DNA of 64,000 nt from Paraburkholderia nodosa DSM 21604. GTDB taxonomy: Bacteria; Pseudomonadota; Gammaproteobacteria; Burkholderiales; Burkholderiaceae. Every line of letters begins with the position of its first letter. Positions within the stretch are counted from its first letter, which is position 1. The position numbers and the translations under genes are program-made. Below, piece after piece: positions 36,993 through 45,950 of this stretch. The stretch is taken from the NCBI RefSeq assembly GCF_000519185.1, contig NZ_JAFA01000036.1, forward strand, positions 20,457-84,456, read 5' to 3'. The notes below the pieces were generated by a model. It searched no databases and had not been told where the DNA came from. It worked only from the letters and a program-made list of their open reading frames with translations.

Positions 36993-38344
36993 GGAGCGTC
37001 TCCCGAGCCCGGCGTCGCGAGCTTCAGCGGCGCGGCGCGCAAGGTGATTTCGACGCGCCGGTTGCGTGCCCGGTTCGCCCCGTTGTCGTTTGGCGCGACG
37101 GGATCGGTGGCGCCGCGTCCTTCGGCGCGCACGCGGGTGCTGTCGCCAAGACGCGCGGCAAGGATGCTCGCGACGGCCTGCGCGCGCTCGACCGAGAGAT
37201 CCCAGTTCGACGGAAAGCGCGCGCTATGCACCGGCACGTTGTCCGTGTACCCGGCCACGACCACCGCGCCAGGCACCTGCGCGAGCGCCGCCGCGACGCG
37301 CGCGAGCGTCGGCTGATAACGGTCGATCACGGTGGCGGATCCGGACTCGAAGAGCCCGTCGCCGCGCAGCACTATCACGCTGCGGTCGGCGAGATCGCGC
37401 ACTTCCACGAGACCTTCGGCGATCTCCGGCGCTAGAAAGCCCGCAAGCCGCGGCGGCAGCACGGGGCGCACTGCCTGCGGCTCGGCCGCCTGCAGGCGCA
37501 CGCCCGGCACCTGGACGCGGCCAATCATCGCGAAAGCCTTGTCGGAGCGGCCGGCCAGCGCGAGATCGAGCCCGACATAGACGCCGAAGCCCACCAGCAC
37601 CGTCAACGCGGCGCAGGCCCAAAGCGGCACGGCGAAGCGCTGCGGATCCTCGCGCGCGATCTCGTCGCGCCAATGCGTGGACAGCGCCGCGTCGTAGTCG
37701 CCGCGTACACTGCGGATCGTGCGCGCAAGCGTGTGCCGCAGGTCGTCGAGCTGGGCGCGGCCGTTGTCGAGCACGCGATAGCGTCCCTCGAAGCCGAGCA
37801 CGAGGCAGTAGTAGAGCAGTTCGAGCAGATTCAGCTGCTCGCGGGGCTGCTGCATCAAACGATTGAGGAGTTCGAAGAATTTTTCTCCGCCCCACGTCTC
37901 GTTGTGAAACGCGACGAGCAGGCTGTTCGCTGACCAGTCGCCCGATCCGCCCCATGGCGTGAGCGCCGCAGCTTCGTCGAGGGCGGTGCAAAGGCAATAA
38001 CGCGCCGCGCCGATCTGCTCGGGCGAGGCGCCCGCATCGCGCGCGCGCTGTTCGAACTGGCGGATCTCGTTGGCGAGATGCTCGCGCAGCCACGCCGGGT
38101 TCGGGTGGTGCACGGTGTAGCGGATCTGCGGGATCAGATTCAGCAGCGCGTTGGCCGCGGCGACGAGCGGATTGCCGCCATCCCCGGAAGCCGCCGGGCC
38201 CGGGAGCCAGTGCGCCTGCTCGTGAAGCGCGTCCGCCTGCCACGCCTCGTCGCCACGCGCCGGGCCGAACCCGGAACGCGAGGCCGTGAAGGCGCCGTGT
38301 CCGGAAGCGCGTTCGGCAGAGAAGGGATCGTTGAGCGGATTCAT
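36989..38344 (-). CDS. tssL: T6SS membrane protein TssL with OmpA-like domain
   Basis: A 451-residue evolved TssL. The DotU domain covers about residues 50-230 (NPLVAAANALLNLIPQIR, YCLCTALDEAAALTPWG, LELLYYCLVLGFEGRY). A single span near residues 240-265 leads to a periplasmic OmpA/MotB-like peptidoglycan-binding domain, with NWDLSVERAQAVASIL and the NRARNRRVEI motif. The built-in OmpA domain anchors the complex to the cell wall without a separate TagL. It overlaps tssK and tssM by four bases each. Confidence 0.95.
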   Translation of the reverse strand: MNPLNDPFSAERASGHGAFTASRSGFGPARGDEAWQADALHEQAHWLPGPAASGDGGNPLVAAANALLNLIPQIRYTVHHPNPAWLREHLANEIRQFEQRARDAGASPEQIGAARYCLCTALDEAAALTPWGGSGDWSANSLLVAFHNETWGGEKFFELLNRLMQQPREQLNLLELLYYCLVLGFEGRYRVLDNGRAQLDDLRHTLARTIRSVRGDYDAALSTHWRDEIAREDPQRFAVPLWACAALTVLVGFGVYVGLDLALAGRSDKAFAMIGRVQVPGVRLQAAEPQAVRPVLPPRLAGFLAPEIAEGLVEVRDLADRSVIVLRGDGLFESGSATVIDRYQPTLARVAAALAQVPGAVVVAGYTDNVPVHSARFPSNWDLSVERAQAVASILAARLGDSTRVRAEGRGATDPVAPNDNGANRARNRRVEITLRAAPLKLATPGSGDAP

Positions 38345-39756
38345 CGGATGTCTCGCTCACGCGTGTCGCCTGAGCGTATCTCGCGGATCGCCCAGAACTC
38401 CATCGCAAGGCCAGGGAAGTCGCCCGCCAGATGAAGCGCGAGGCCCCCTGAGCGTTCTAGCTGGCGCCAGAGGTCGCCACCCTTGTCGACCTCGAAGTAG
38501 CTGTGGCCCGCGTGGTAGGGAATCTGATGCGGCGCGACTGGCAGCGGCCGCACCGCGATGCCCGGCAACTGCAGTTGCACCAGATCGCGAATGCGCTCCA
38601 CCGGTCCCAGCTTGATCTGGGACGGAAAGCGCGCACGCACGCTCTCGGCGGGAATATCGGCGCGCACGGCCAGCACGAAGCCCGCATCGCGCAGCAGCGA
38701 GGTGTCGGCGATCACGGCGACCCGCACGCCGTTGCCCGCTTCTTCGAGCGCGATCTGCAGCGCGTGCTGGTCGAGTACCGTCGCAAGCGAGCGGCGCAGC
38801 TCCGCGAAAAGCGCGCCGAAGGTCGCGCGCAGGTCGTCGTGCTGATACACCGGCAACACCTCGGGGCGCCGTGAAGCCGCCGTGAAGGTGGCGAAGTCAG
38901 CCGCCAGCTTGAGCCAGTCGCGAAACAGCAGCTCCGGGTGAATACCTGGCGTCTGCGCCGTGTGCGACGCGATCGCGAGGTAGCGGTTGACGAGTTGCAA
39001 CAACAGGAAGTCGGCGACCTCCGACACACCGCCGCGCCCCGCCTGCGCGAGGCGCCCCGCCAGCAGCTCGCTGCGTTGCGATAGCAGCCGGTCGAGCTCC
39101 TGCACATAACCCGCGAGCTGCGGGTGGGCATGCGCATCGAGCAGCGGCGGAATATACGTTTCCTCGATCACCAGCTGGCGGTCGACGCGCCGCTCCACCA
39201 CGCGCAGCACACCCATTGCGTACCAGTCGTCGTCCAGCTCGGCGGCGAGCGCGAGCTTGAGCTTCAGTCGTCCTAACTGAACCAGTGCGGGCTCCAGCCG
39301 GACCTCGTTGACATCGGCAATCTCGGCTTCGTGCGCCACATAACGCGCAAGCGTGCGAGCGCCGCCGCCGAACGTCACCTGTGCGCTGCTGCTGCGCGAC
39401 GCAGGCAGCGCGAGTACGACCGTGGCGTCGCGCACATCGGCGCTCACCTCGAGCGCTTCGGGCGCCTCGTCGAGATGCGAAAAGTCGAACGGCGTCCCGT
39501 CCGGCAGGATGCCGCTTGCCGCGCGCAGCATCACCTTGCCTTGCGCGAGGGCCTCCTCGTCGATCTGCAGCGATGCGAAGCCCCACAGAAAGCGCTGCAG
39601 CGGCGCGCAGCGCAAGTGCACATAGCGCTCGAAAAAGCGCTCGAGCTGCTGGAAATGTTGCGGCCGCAAAAACATGCCTTCGGACCACACCACTCGGTCG
39701 CGCAGTCCGGCACTGCCCGTGGCAGGCGCGACAGGAGGATTCATGCGGTCGTTCAT
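38341..39756 (-). CDS. tssK: T6SS baseplate adaptor TssK
   Basis: A 471-residue TssK with the N-terminal signature VVWSEGMFLRPQHFQQLERFFE. Later family segments are LDRLLSQRSELLAGRLAQ, HPELLFRDWLKLAADFATF and the final PYHAGHSYFEVDKGGDLWRQ. TssK links the baseplate to the TssL/TssM membrane complex. Its start overlaps the tssJ stop by four bases; a second Met four codons on is an alternative. Confidence 0.95.
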   Translation of the reverse strand: MNDRMNPPVAPATGSAGLRDRVVWSEGMFLRPQHFQQLERFFERYVHLRCAPLQRFLWGFASLQIDEEALAQGKVMLRAASGILPDGTPFDFSHLDEAPEALEVSADVRDATVVLALPASRSSSAQVTFGGGARTLARYVAHEAEIADVNEVRLEPALVQLGRLKLKLALAAELDDDWYAMGVLRVVERRVDRQLVIEETYIPPLLDAHAHPQLAGYVQELDRLLSQRSELLAGRLAQAGRGGVSEVADFLLLQLVNRYLAIASHTAQTPGIHPELLFRDWLKLAADFATFTAASRRPEVLPVYQHDDLRATFGALFAELRRSLATVLDQHALQIALEEAGNGVRVAVIADTSLLRDAGFVLAVRADIPAESVRARFPSQIKLGPVERIRDLVQLQLPGIAVRPLPVAPHQIPYHAGHSYFEVDKGGDLWRQLERSGGLALHLAGDFPGLAMEFWAIREIRSGDTRERDIR

Positions 39757-40289
39757 CGTGCGTCACCGCTGGCCGGCGTCGCGACGAGTCCGTCGCCCTG
39801 CACCACGATTACGAAATGCGCTTCGGAAGGCTTGCCCTGCCAGAACTTGAACAGGTTGGTGCTGGCGGGCTGTGGCAACGCCACGGTAATTTTCCAGCGG
39901 CGCTTTTCGAGGGTGCGATAGCCCGCCACGATGCCGAGACTGCGCACCGTCTCGCCGCCAATGTAGTGGAGCGTACGCGACTCTCCGGGCCTCAGGACGA
40001 TCCGGTCCGTGCCCGCCAGCTCCGGGCCCAGCGCGTCTTCCGGCTTGTTCTGCAGAGAGAAATAATCCGCCTTCCGGAAGTTATTATCGGATTTGAGTTG
40101 AAATGTTTGCAACGCAACAGGAGCAGGCCGGTTTTGCGAGTCGCGATTAACGTCAGCCGCTACATGAAAGGTGACGGCATAAGGGACCGGCAAATCTTTC
40201 TCTGTCGATGCGCACCCGCACAATAATAAAAGGGCAAAATATATCCCTTCGCGTGGATTATGCACGCGCTTAAGTGATACTCCGTACAT
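39753..40289 (-). CDS. tssJ: T6SS outer-membrane lipoprotein TssJ
   Basis: 178 residues from the ATG at 40289, which gives a proper lipoprotein signal with lipobox LCGC and acylated Cys26; the upstream frame would add 25 residues with no signal features. The mature part is a TssJ-type beta-sandwich (VTFHVAADVNRDSQNRPAPV, then RIVLRPGESR). It anchors the membrane complex in the outer membrane and binds the periplasmic end of TssM. It is first in the long minus-strand T6SS operon. Confidence 0.9.
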   Translation of the reverse strand: MYGVSLKRVHNPREGIYFALLLLCGCASTEKDLPVPYAVTFHVAADVNRDSQNRPAPVALQTFQLKSDNNFRKADYFSLQNKPEDALGPELAGTDRIVLRPGESRTLHYIGGETVRSLGIVAGYRTLEKRRWKITVALPQPASTNLFKFWQGKPSEAHFVIVVQGDGLVATPASGDAR

Positions 40290-40355
40290 ACCGTCCAAAC
40301 CCTCTAATTCAGCGCAAATTCGCGTTGTCGATTGCAAAGGCAAAAGCGTCCCACG

Positions 40356-40383
40356 CCCCTGCATTCAAGCCTGAATTCAGGGG
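40356..40383. promoter_or_regulatory. 28-bp near-perfect palindrome upstream of tssJ
   Basis: Arms of 12 bases, CCCCTGCATTCA and TGAATTCAGGGG, pair with a single mismatch around a four-base centre. It lies about 65 bases upstream of the tssJ start, where it could be an operator or a leader hairpin of the main T6SS operon. Confidence 0.5.
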
Positions 40384-40603
40384 TTGGAAGTCTCTGCTCC
40401 CAGAACGCCTGCCCCGAAATTTTCCGCGTCAACAAGCGGAATTGGGGCAATGCCTTTCGAATATTCTCGGAATTAAATTAATCTATCGTCGGTCGTGTCT
40501 CACGAGTAATAATTCATCTGATGAAAATTCAGGTGACTAGACTATAGTTCGTACGATTCGTGATCGCAACGCTCTCCGAATGCCACCTCTATAAAAAATT
40601 CAC

Positions 40604-40630
40604 GAGCCGTAGAAATTACTTTCACGGCTC
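40604..40630. promoter_or_regulatory. Inverted repeat upstream of the T6SS lipoprotein gene
   Basis: GAGCCGT and ACGGCTC form seven-base arms, extended by GAAA/TTTC with one bulged base. It ends about 30 bases before the ATG at 40662, so it would sit in the mRNA leader or over the promoter of the plus-strand arm. Confidence 0.5.
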
Positions 40631-40661
40631 ATATGAAGAAGTAAATACCGGATCGCCGAAA

Positions 40662-41096
40662 ATGACCTGGCCGATTACCTGGAACTTGTTACGCGCGAAT
40701 CGCACGCGAGCTGCCCTCGCTGGCGCATTTTTACTGACCCTGGTCGCGACGCTTCTTGCTGTGGGCGGTTGCACGAGCCTGTCGCCCGCGCAACGCACGG
40801 CGGCAAATGCCGTTGCTGCCGCACAGGACTCGTACGCTGCGGGCGACTACCAGCGCACCATCCAGCTACTGCGCAACAGCAACGCCTTTGTCGACGGCGA
40901 CCGCTCCACGCAGATCGACGCGCACAAGCTGATGGCGTTCAGCTACTGCGTGACGAACCGCGTTGCCCAGTGCCGCTCGGAGTTCGAGGCAATCTTGCGA
41001 ATCGATCCGCATTTCGAATTGTCCGCCGCGGAGAAGGGCCACCCGATCTGGGGACCCGCGTTCGACGCCGCGCGCCGCAAGGTTGCACCGTCCTGA
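40662..41096 (+). CDS. T6SS-associated lipoprotein (TssQ-like)
   Basis: 144 residues from the ATG at 40662. It has an N-terminal signal peptide ending in the lipobox VGGC, with acylated Cys37. The mature part is short and helical with a TPR-like unit (NAVAAAQDSYAAGDYQRTI and a second AHKLMAFSYCV helix). Small TPR lipoproteins at this place in Burkholderia T6SS loci are sometimes named TssQ; I assign it to that group by position and build. A longer GTG-started frame from 40560 has no signal features. It leads the plus-strand arm. Confidence 0.65.
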   Translation: MTWPITWNLLRANRTRAALAGAFLLTLVATLLAVGGCTSLSPAQRTAANAVAAAQDSYAAGDYQRTIQLLRNSNAFVDGDRSTQIDAHKLMAFSYCVTNRVAQCRSEFEAILRIDPHFELSAAEKGHPIWGPAFDAARRKVAPS

Positions 41097-41153
41097 TGGA
41101 CCGTCCCGCGCCGCGCACATTTTTATCCGTCTTTATGTGATTCAGTCTGCATC

Positions 41154-42497
41154 ATGCAATTGACCGTCATCGAGTACGCAGGAGAACCGGTCCACGCCGA
41201 AACCAGCGTGGAATTTCGTCCGCCAGGTGGCACGATCGGACGCAACGCCGACAACCAGATGGTGCTGCCCGACGAAACGCGTCAGGTTTCGCGGCTGCAG
41301 GCGCTGCTGCAGATCGACGGCGATCACTGCGTGCTGAAGAATCTGAGCAGCGTCTCGGTGGTGGAGATCAACGACACACCACTCGAATACACCGAGGAGC
41401 ATGCGCTCGAATCAGGCGATGCGATCCGCATCGGCCCGTATGTGCTGCGTGCGCAGGCGGGCGTTGGCGGCAACGCTGGCACGACGACCGCAAGCGCGGC
41501 CGCTACGCCTGTCGCGCAAAAAGTCGCGAGGCCGGGCACGGCAACCGCTGCGCTCAACGACACGCCGCCCATCCCCACGGATCCCCTCGCGCTCTTCGCA
41601 CGCTCAGGCGGTGCCGACTCATCCATTGCGCAGCCCGTCACGACGCAGGCGGCGCACTTCGCGTTGCGCGGCGCCATCGAGCGTGCGGCCGATACGCCTT
41701 TGCGCACGAGCGCGTTCGCAAAGCCGGACGCTGGGCGTGAGCGCGATGCGCTGCCGCGCGTGCCACGACCGGCACCCCAGAAGCCGGCTGGCACGAACGA
41801 CAAAAGCGACGCAAAAAGCGCAAGCGTGTCGCCACCAGCCAGCGCCGCTTCAGCGGATGCGGACAGGGCCTCGACGGCGCCCGACTCGGCCGACGCCCTC
41901 CTTTCTGCCTTCCTGCGCGGCGCGGGTCTCGAGAGGGCCACCTGCGACTGGTCAACCGAGCAATTGCACACGGCGGGGCAACTGCTCGCGCTGTTCACCA
42001 ATGGCACAGTCGAGTTGCTCTCCTCGCGCAGCATCCTCAAACGCGAAGTGAAAGCGGACATGACCGTACTGCTCGACCGCGAGAACAACCCGCTGAAGCT
42101 GCTGCCCGACGGCAGCGCGGCCCTACGGCAGATGTTCGGCCTGCCTTTCCCCGGCTTCATGACGCCGCCCGGCGCGGTGGAAGACGCGTTCCACGACCTG
42201 CAGGCACACCAGATCGCCATGGTCGCGGGCATGCGCGCCGCCCTGAACGACCTGCTGCAGCGTTTCTCGCCCTCACGTCTCGCCGAACGAAGCGAGCCGA
42301 CCCGCTACGAACAGCTCCTGCCGATGCTGCGCAAGGTGCGCTTGTGGAATCGCTATGAACGCATGCACCACGAGACGATGCTTGCGGTGGAGGATGACTT
42401 CAGCGCCGTATTCGGCAGGGCCTTCCTGCGCGCGTACGACGACGAGGTGAGGAACTATCACGCGCGACGCCGCCCAGCGCGTTCTGCCGACGCATGA
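41154..42497 (+). CDS. tagH: T6SS FHA-domain protein (Fha/TagH)
   Basis: A 447-residue protein with an N-terminal FHA domain at about residues 1-100 (GTIGRNADN, then VSRLQALL and INDTPL), which binds phosphothreonine. A long Ala/Pro-rich linker leads to the conserved type VI FHA C-terminal domain at about residues 250-440 (LLSAFLRGAGLE and DDFSAVFGRAFLRAYDDEV). Fha is the substrate and reader of PpkA phosphorylation and promotes assembly. Its stop overlaps the phosphatase start by four bases. Confidence 0.9.
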   Translation: MQLTVIEYAGEPVHAETSVEFRPPGGTIGRNADNQMVLPDETRQVSRLQALLQIDGDHCVLKNLSSVSVVEINDTPLEYTEEHALESGDAIRIGPYVLRAQAGVGGNAGTTTASAAATPVAQKVARPGTATAALNDTPPIPTDPLALFARSGGADSSIAQPVTTQAAHFALRGAIERAADTPLRTSAFAKPDAGRERDALPRVPRPAPQKPAGTNDKSDAKSASVSPPASAASADADRASTAPDSADALLSAFLRGAGLERATCDWSTEQLHTAGQLLALFTNGTVELLSSRSILKREVKADMTVLLDRENNPLKLLPDGSAALRQMFGLPFPGFMTPPGAVEDAFHDLQAHQIAMVAGMRAALNDLLQRFSPSRLAERSEPTRYEQLLPMLRKVRLWNRYERMHHETMLAVEDDFSAVFGRAFLRAYDDEVRNYHARRRPARSADA

Positions 42498-43264
42498 ATC
42501 TCTCGTGCGCCCAGTTCTCGCGCGCGGGCCAGCGGGACAGCAACCAGGATGCGCTTGGCTACACGATCACTGACGACTACGCCTGCTTTGTCGTGAGCGA
42601 CGGCGTCTCCGGCGATCCTGGTAGCGAGATCGCCTCGCGTTGCGCAGTCGAACAGATCCTCCACCGGGCGCAGCACAGCGGCCGCACGCTCGCGCAAACC
42701 TTGCTTGAGTGCATCGAGGAAGCTCACGCAGCGATTCTCGCGATGCAGCAGCGCGACCGCGAGCGCGGCCGCATGAGTGCGACCGTCGTGGCGCTCTTCA
42801 TCGACCGGCGGCACGACATTGCGCAATGGGTCCATCTCGGCGACAGCCGGCTCTACCGGTTCGCACGCGGCGCGCTGATCGAACAGACGCGCGATCATAG
42901 CGTGCGGCAGCAACTGCTGGACGCGGGCCTGCCAGGCGACGGCGTCAATCCCGCCTGGCTGCATATGGCGCTCGGCATGCGCGGCCAGATCGCGCCCGCG
43001 ATCAGCCCGCCGCACGCGCTCGAAGATGGCGATGTGTTCTTGCTCTGCACCGATGGGCTCTGGCAATCCGTTGCGGAAGATGCACTCGAAGATCGCTTGC
43101 GCGTCGTTCATACCGTCGACGACTGGGCTGTGCTGATCGAGCACGAGGCGATCCGTCATTCGCGCAGCGCGCCGCACGCCGACAACTACTCCGCGCTCGC
43201 AGTCTGGGCCGGGAGTCCACAGAACGTCACGCTAGCGCGTGTGAGGGCGCGCCGGGCGTCGTGA
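42494..43264 (+). CDS. pppA: T6SS PP2C-type phosphatase PppA
   Basis: A 256-residue PP2C-family Ser/Thr phosphatase with the metal-binding motifs DSNQDA, VSDGVSG and GDSRLYRF, and a late CTDGLW. It should remove the activating phosphate from Fha and so oppose PpkA. It has no membrane span. ATGA overlap with the FHA gene couples their translation. It is last in the plus-strand arm. Confidence 0.92.
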   Translation: MNLSCAQFSRAGQRDSNQDALGYTITDDYACFVVSDGVSGDPGSEIASRCAVEQILHRAQHSGRTLAQTLLECIEEAHAAILAMQQRDRERGRMSATVVALFIDRRHDIAQWVHLGDSRLYRFARGALIEQTRDHSVRQQLLDAGLPGDGVNPAWLHMALGMRGQIAPAISPPHALEDGDVFLLCTDGLWQSVAEDALEDRLRVVHTVDDWAVLIEHEAIRHSRSAPHADNYSALAVWAGSPQNVTLARVRARRAS

Positions 43265-43609
43265 GATGGCACGGATCGGCACGTGTAATGTCCCGATCGG
43301 AGCATCACTGAATACGCGGTGGCAAAACATCCTGGCTGGCATGACGTCGGAGCTTCGTGATCCGGAGCGAAGCCAATTATCGCCACGGGCTCGGTGCAAT
43401 CCGGAATGGCCTTGCGTGGCTGCTCCAGGCTTGTCGGGCTCGGTGCCCAGGTTTTCACGACATAGTGGCCTTGTCCGGCCGCTTCGGGCGGTGGTCGGCC
43501 ATGAACAGACGGTCGCTGTTGCGGGTTAGATCGTTGACAATGTTTGGTTCACCTGCCGGCTATGGTAAAAGGGGTTAGGACATCCCAGAAAGATGAGTTC
43601 GGAGTTGGA
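43265..43609. other. Intergenic region after the T6SS locus
   Basis: No convincing gene; the few short open frames on both strands look incidental. A TTGACA hexamer at 43534-43539 could be the -35 of a promoter for the small gene that follows, but no well-spaced -10 partner is evident. Confidence 0.35.
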
Positions 43610-44011
43610 ATGCTACTTACCCTTGAGCCGCTATGGCGAGATCACGACGGCATGCTGGAATTTCGATTTTCCGTACAAGCCTCTGGCTTCGCAGCGAGAA
43701 TTAATTTCTACGGTGATCTGGAAACGCTTCAAGCCTTCGGTTCTTCCCTGTGCGAATTCCCCCGGTCATCGAAAGACGAAGTTACTTTTGAGAATGGCAC
43801 GATAGCGCTACGCGCATTTGTTTTCGATGGGGTTGGCCATTCGGCACTCGAAATCGAATGTCAGCGAATTGGTACCCGTCTCGTAAGCGCCCACTCGCTG
43901 TTCGCAGTCGAGTTGGAACCCGCAACGATTAATCGGCTTGGTTCCGAACTCGTGAGTTGGGCATCGTCAGGTGTCGAACAGCCTTTTGTGTTCACCACCG
44001 AACAGCGATAA
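43610..44011 (+). CDS. Small immunity-like protein, family uncertain
   Basis: 133 residues from the ATG at 43610, chosen for its GGAG RBS; earlier in-frame starts lack one. The layout is LEPLWRDHDG, then a strand pair FRFSVQASGFAARINFYGDLETLQAFGSSL, then VTFENGTIALRAF. This order (beta pair, a D-hxxL-x-x-F helix, beta) recalls WapI/DUF6228-type small proteins found beside polymorphic toxins. No toxin gene is adjacent, so it would be an orphan. The family call is a resemblance, not an identification. Confidence 0.5.
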   Translation: MLLTLEPLWRDHDGMLEFRFSVQASGFAARINFYGDLETLQAFGSSLCEFPRSSKDEVTFENGTIALRAFVFDGVGHSALEIECQRIGTRLVSAHSLFAVELEPATINRLGSELVSWASSGVEQPFVFTTEQR

Positions 44012-44221
44012 TAATTGCCCGTTACGCGACGCTGATGCGTTGGTTCAACGTCGATTTCTGCCTTTCAGGTCGCGCATCATTTTGCTTTGCCCTCAAAGAG
44101 ACCGCGTGCGGTGAGAAGCGGCCGGTCGACGGCGTTGCCTAGATTGTGGACAATTGCCGTACGGGCCTGTCGATGGCCGGCTGCGCAAATAAGGAAAGTT
44201 GCGATGGGGCGGAAATTGGCC

Positions 44222-45855
44222 GAGGCTGTGTAAAAACGCCGGTTCGAGCCGCGAGCATCGGAGCGAACGCGTTCACCCAGCGCTGAGATCGAACGACGGG
44301 GCTGATTGCACCGAGCCATTCGAAGCGTCGATGCGTGAGATCACGCGCCGGCCAGCTTCATGGCCCGCATTGCTTTCGCGAATCCCAGTATCCCGATGAC
44401 GCGCTTGAGGTTGTACGCCAGTACATGCAAGTTCATTTCGGTGGCGACGTGACCAAGTCTTCGCATCAGGAAGTGCGTCGACCCCATCCAGTGCTTGAGC
44501 GTACCGAACACGTGTTCCACTGTTCGGCGTCGTATCGTCATCGCGTCGAGTTGACGATCCAGACGCTGCTGCATCTGCTCAAGTACCGCTTCGTGCTCCC
44601 ACCGGCGAATGCGGCGGTACGGAGCCGGGGTGCACTGGCTCCTGATCGGGCAGTGCGGACATGCGCTGCTCCAGTAGGTACGCAGTTTCAAGAGATTGGC
44701 GCTCTCAACCGAGGTGTATCGGTATATCGCCCGTTGCCCCGCCGGACACAGGTACTGGTCATCGCTGGCGATATAGATGAAGTCGCCCCGGTCGAACCGC
44801 CCGTCAGCCTTTGCACCTGAGGTTTGCGATTTGGGCACCAGTGCCTCAATGTCGGCGTCATCGCAAGCCTTGATTTCCGGTGCGCTGAAGTATCCCCGGT
44901 CTGCCAGTGCCTGGAGCTTGTTCTTGCCCATGGCTTCGCGCGCCGCTTTGGCCATCGGGCTCAACTGCGCCCGGTCACTGCCGACGTTCGTGACTTCATG
45001 AGTCACGATGAGATGATGTTTGGTGTCGACTGCGACCTGAACGTTATAGCCGACCACCCCGGTGCCTTTCGCCTGCGAGATCATCGAGCGTGAATCAGGA
45101 TCGGTCAGCGAGATCTGTTTCTCGGGTAGGTCTTTCAACAGTTCTGCGGCACGATCCAGATCCCGCATCTGCTCGCGCAGCGTGTCGATCTTCTCCCGTA
45201 GCCGCTCCGTCTTCGCCTCCACCTCAGCTGGTTGCGTACGGTCTGCTGTCTCCAGTGCCTCCAGGTAGCGCTGGATGCTTTGTTCAATCTGCTCCTGGCG
45301 TCTGTCGATCTTGTTGGGCGTGAAGTTACTGTCGCGGCTGTTGACCGCCTTGAACTTGCTGCTGTCGATAGCCACGACCGCTTCCGTGAACAGCTTCAGG
45401 TTGCGGCAGATCATCACGAAGCGCCGGCACACGTTGCGGATGCCTTCACCATTGCTACGTCTGAACTCGGCAATAGTCTTGAAGTCGGGAGCGAGCCGGC
45501 CAATCAGCCACATCAGTTCGACATTGCGCTGTCACTCCCTTTCCAGACGACGGCTCGATTGCACGCGATTGAGATAGCCGTAGATGTAGATCTTGAGTAG
45601 CACTGCCGGGTGGTAAGACGGCCGGCCTGTGGTCGCAGGCGTGGCCCCTTCAAATCCCAAAGAAGCCAGATCGAGTTCTTCAACGAATGCGTCGACGATT
45701 CTGACCGGATTGTCTTCTGCGATGAAGTCCTCGAGACATTCCGGCAGCAGCGTCGCCTGATTGCGGTCCGCACCTTCGACAAATCGCCCCATCTTCGCCT
45801 CTCGCAACAACGGGTTGATTCAGTCTAGGCGATCGATGCGTTTTTACACAGCCTC
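44222..45855. mobile_element. IS1182-family insertion sequence
   Basis: A complete-looking element of about 1.63 kb. Terminal inverted repeats of 18 bases, GAGGCTGTGTAAAAACGC, lie at 44222-44239 and, reverse-complemented, at 45838-45855. GGCC directly flanks both ends (44218-44221 and 45856-45859), consistent with a four-base target duplication at a palindromic site. It carries one transposase gene with an internal stop. Confidence 0.85.
44341..45810 (-). pseudogene. IS1182-family transposase with in-frame TGA
   Basis: The frame from 45810 to 44341 would give about 489 residues of an IS1182-type (DDE) transposase: MGRFVEGADRNQATLLPE and the GRPSYHPAVLLKIYIYGYLN start, then DSSKFKAVNS, DPDSRSM, ADRGYFSAPEI and RRRTVEHVFGTLKHWMG. 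A TGA at codon 93 (45532-45534), in a context where Cys (TGC) fits, splits it into a 92-residue and a 390-residue piece in the same frame. Transposition in cis is unlikely unless the stop is read through or an internal start at 45513 gives activity. The rest of the gene looks intact, so the mutation is probably recent. Confidence 0.85.
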
Positions 45856-45950
45856 GGCCATTAACGGTCACTGGTACTCGGTGCCAGAATCGTCGACAAT
45901 CCGACGATGGAGTAGCCGCTTAGACACACAACAGAATTCGGAAAAGCGCG

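Larger units (their letters stand above)
40290..40661. promoter_or_regulatory. Divergent control region of the T6SS locus
   Basis: This gap separates tssJ (minus) from the plus-strand lipoprotein, FHA and phosphatase genes, so promoters for both arms must lie here. It is more AT-rich than its surroundings. It holds two marked inverted repeats, listed separately at 40356-40383 and 40604-40630. A TATAAA hexamer lies near 40590. I did not find a convincing sigma-54 GG-N10-GC site. Confidence 0.6.

Noticed and set aside
43186..43458. A 90-residue minus-strand ORF overlapping the end of pppA
   Set aside because: No family resemblance, no clear RBS, and it runs antisense into a well-supported gene.
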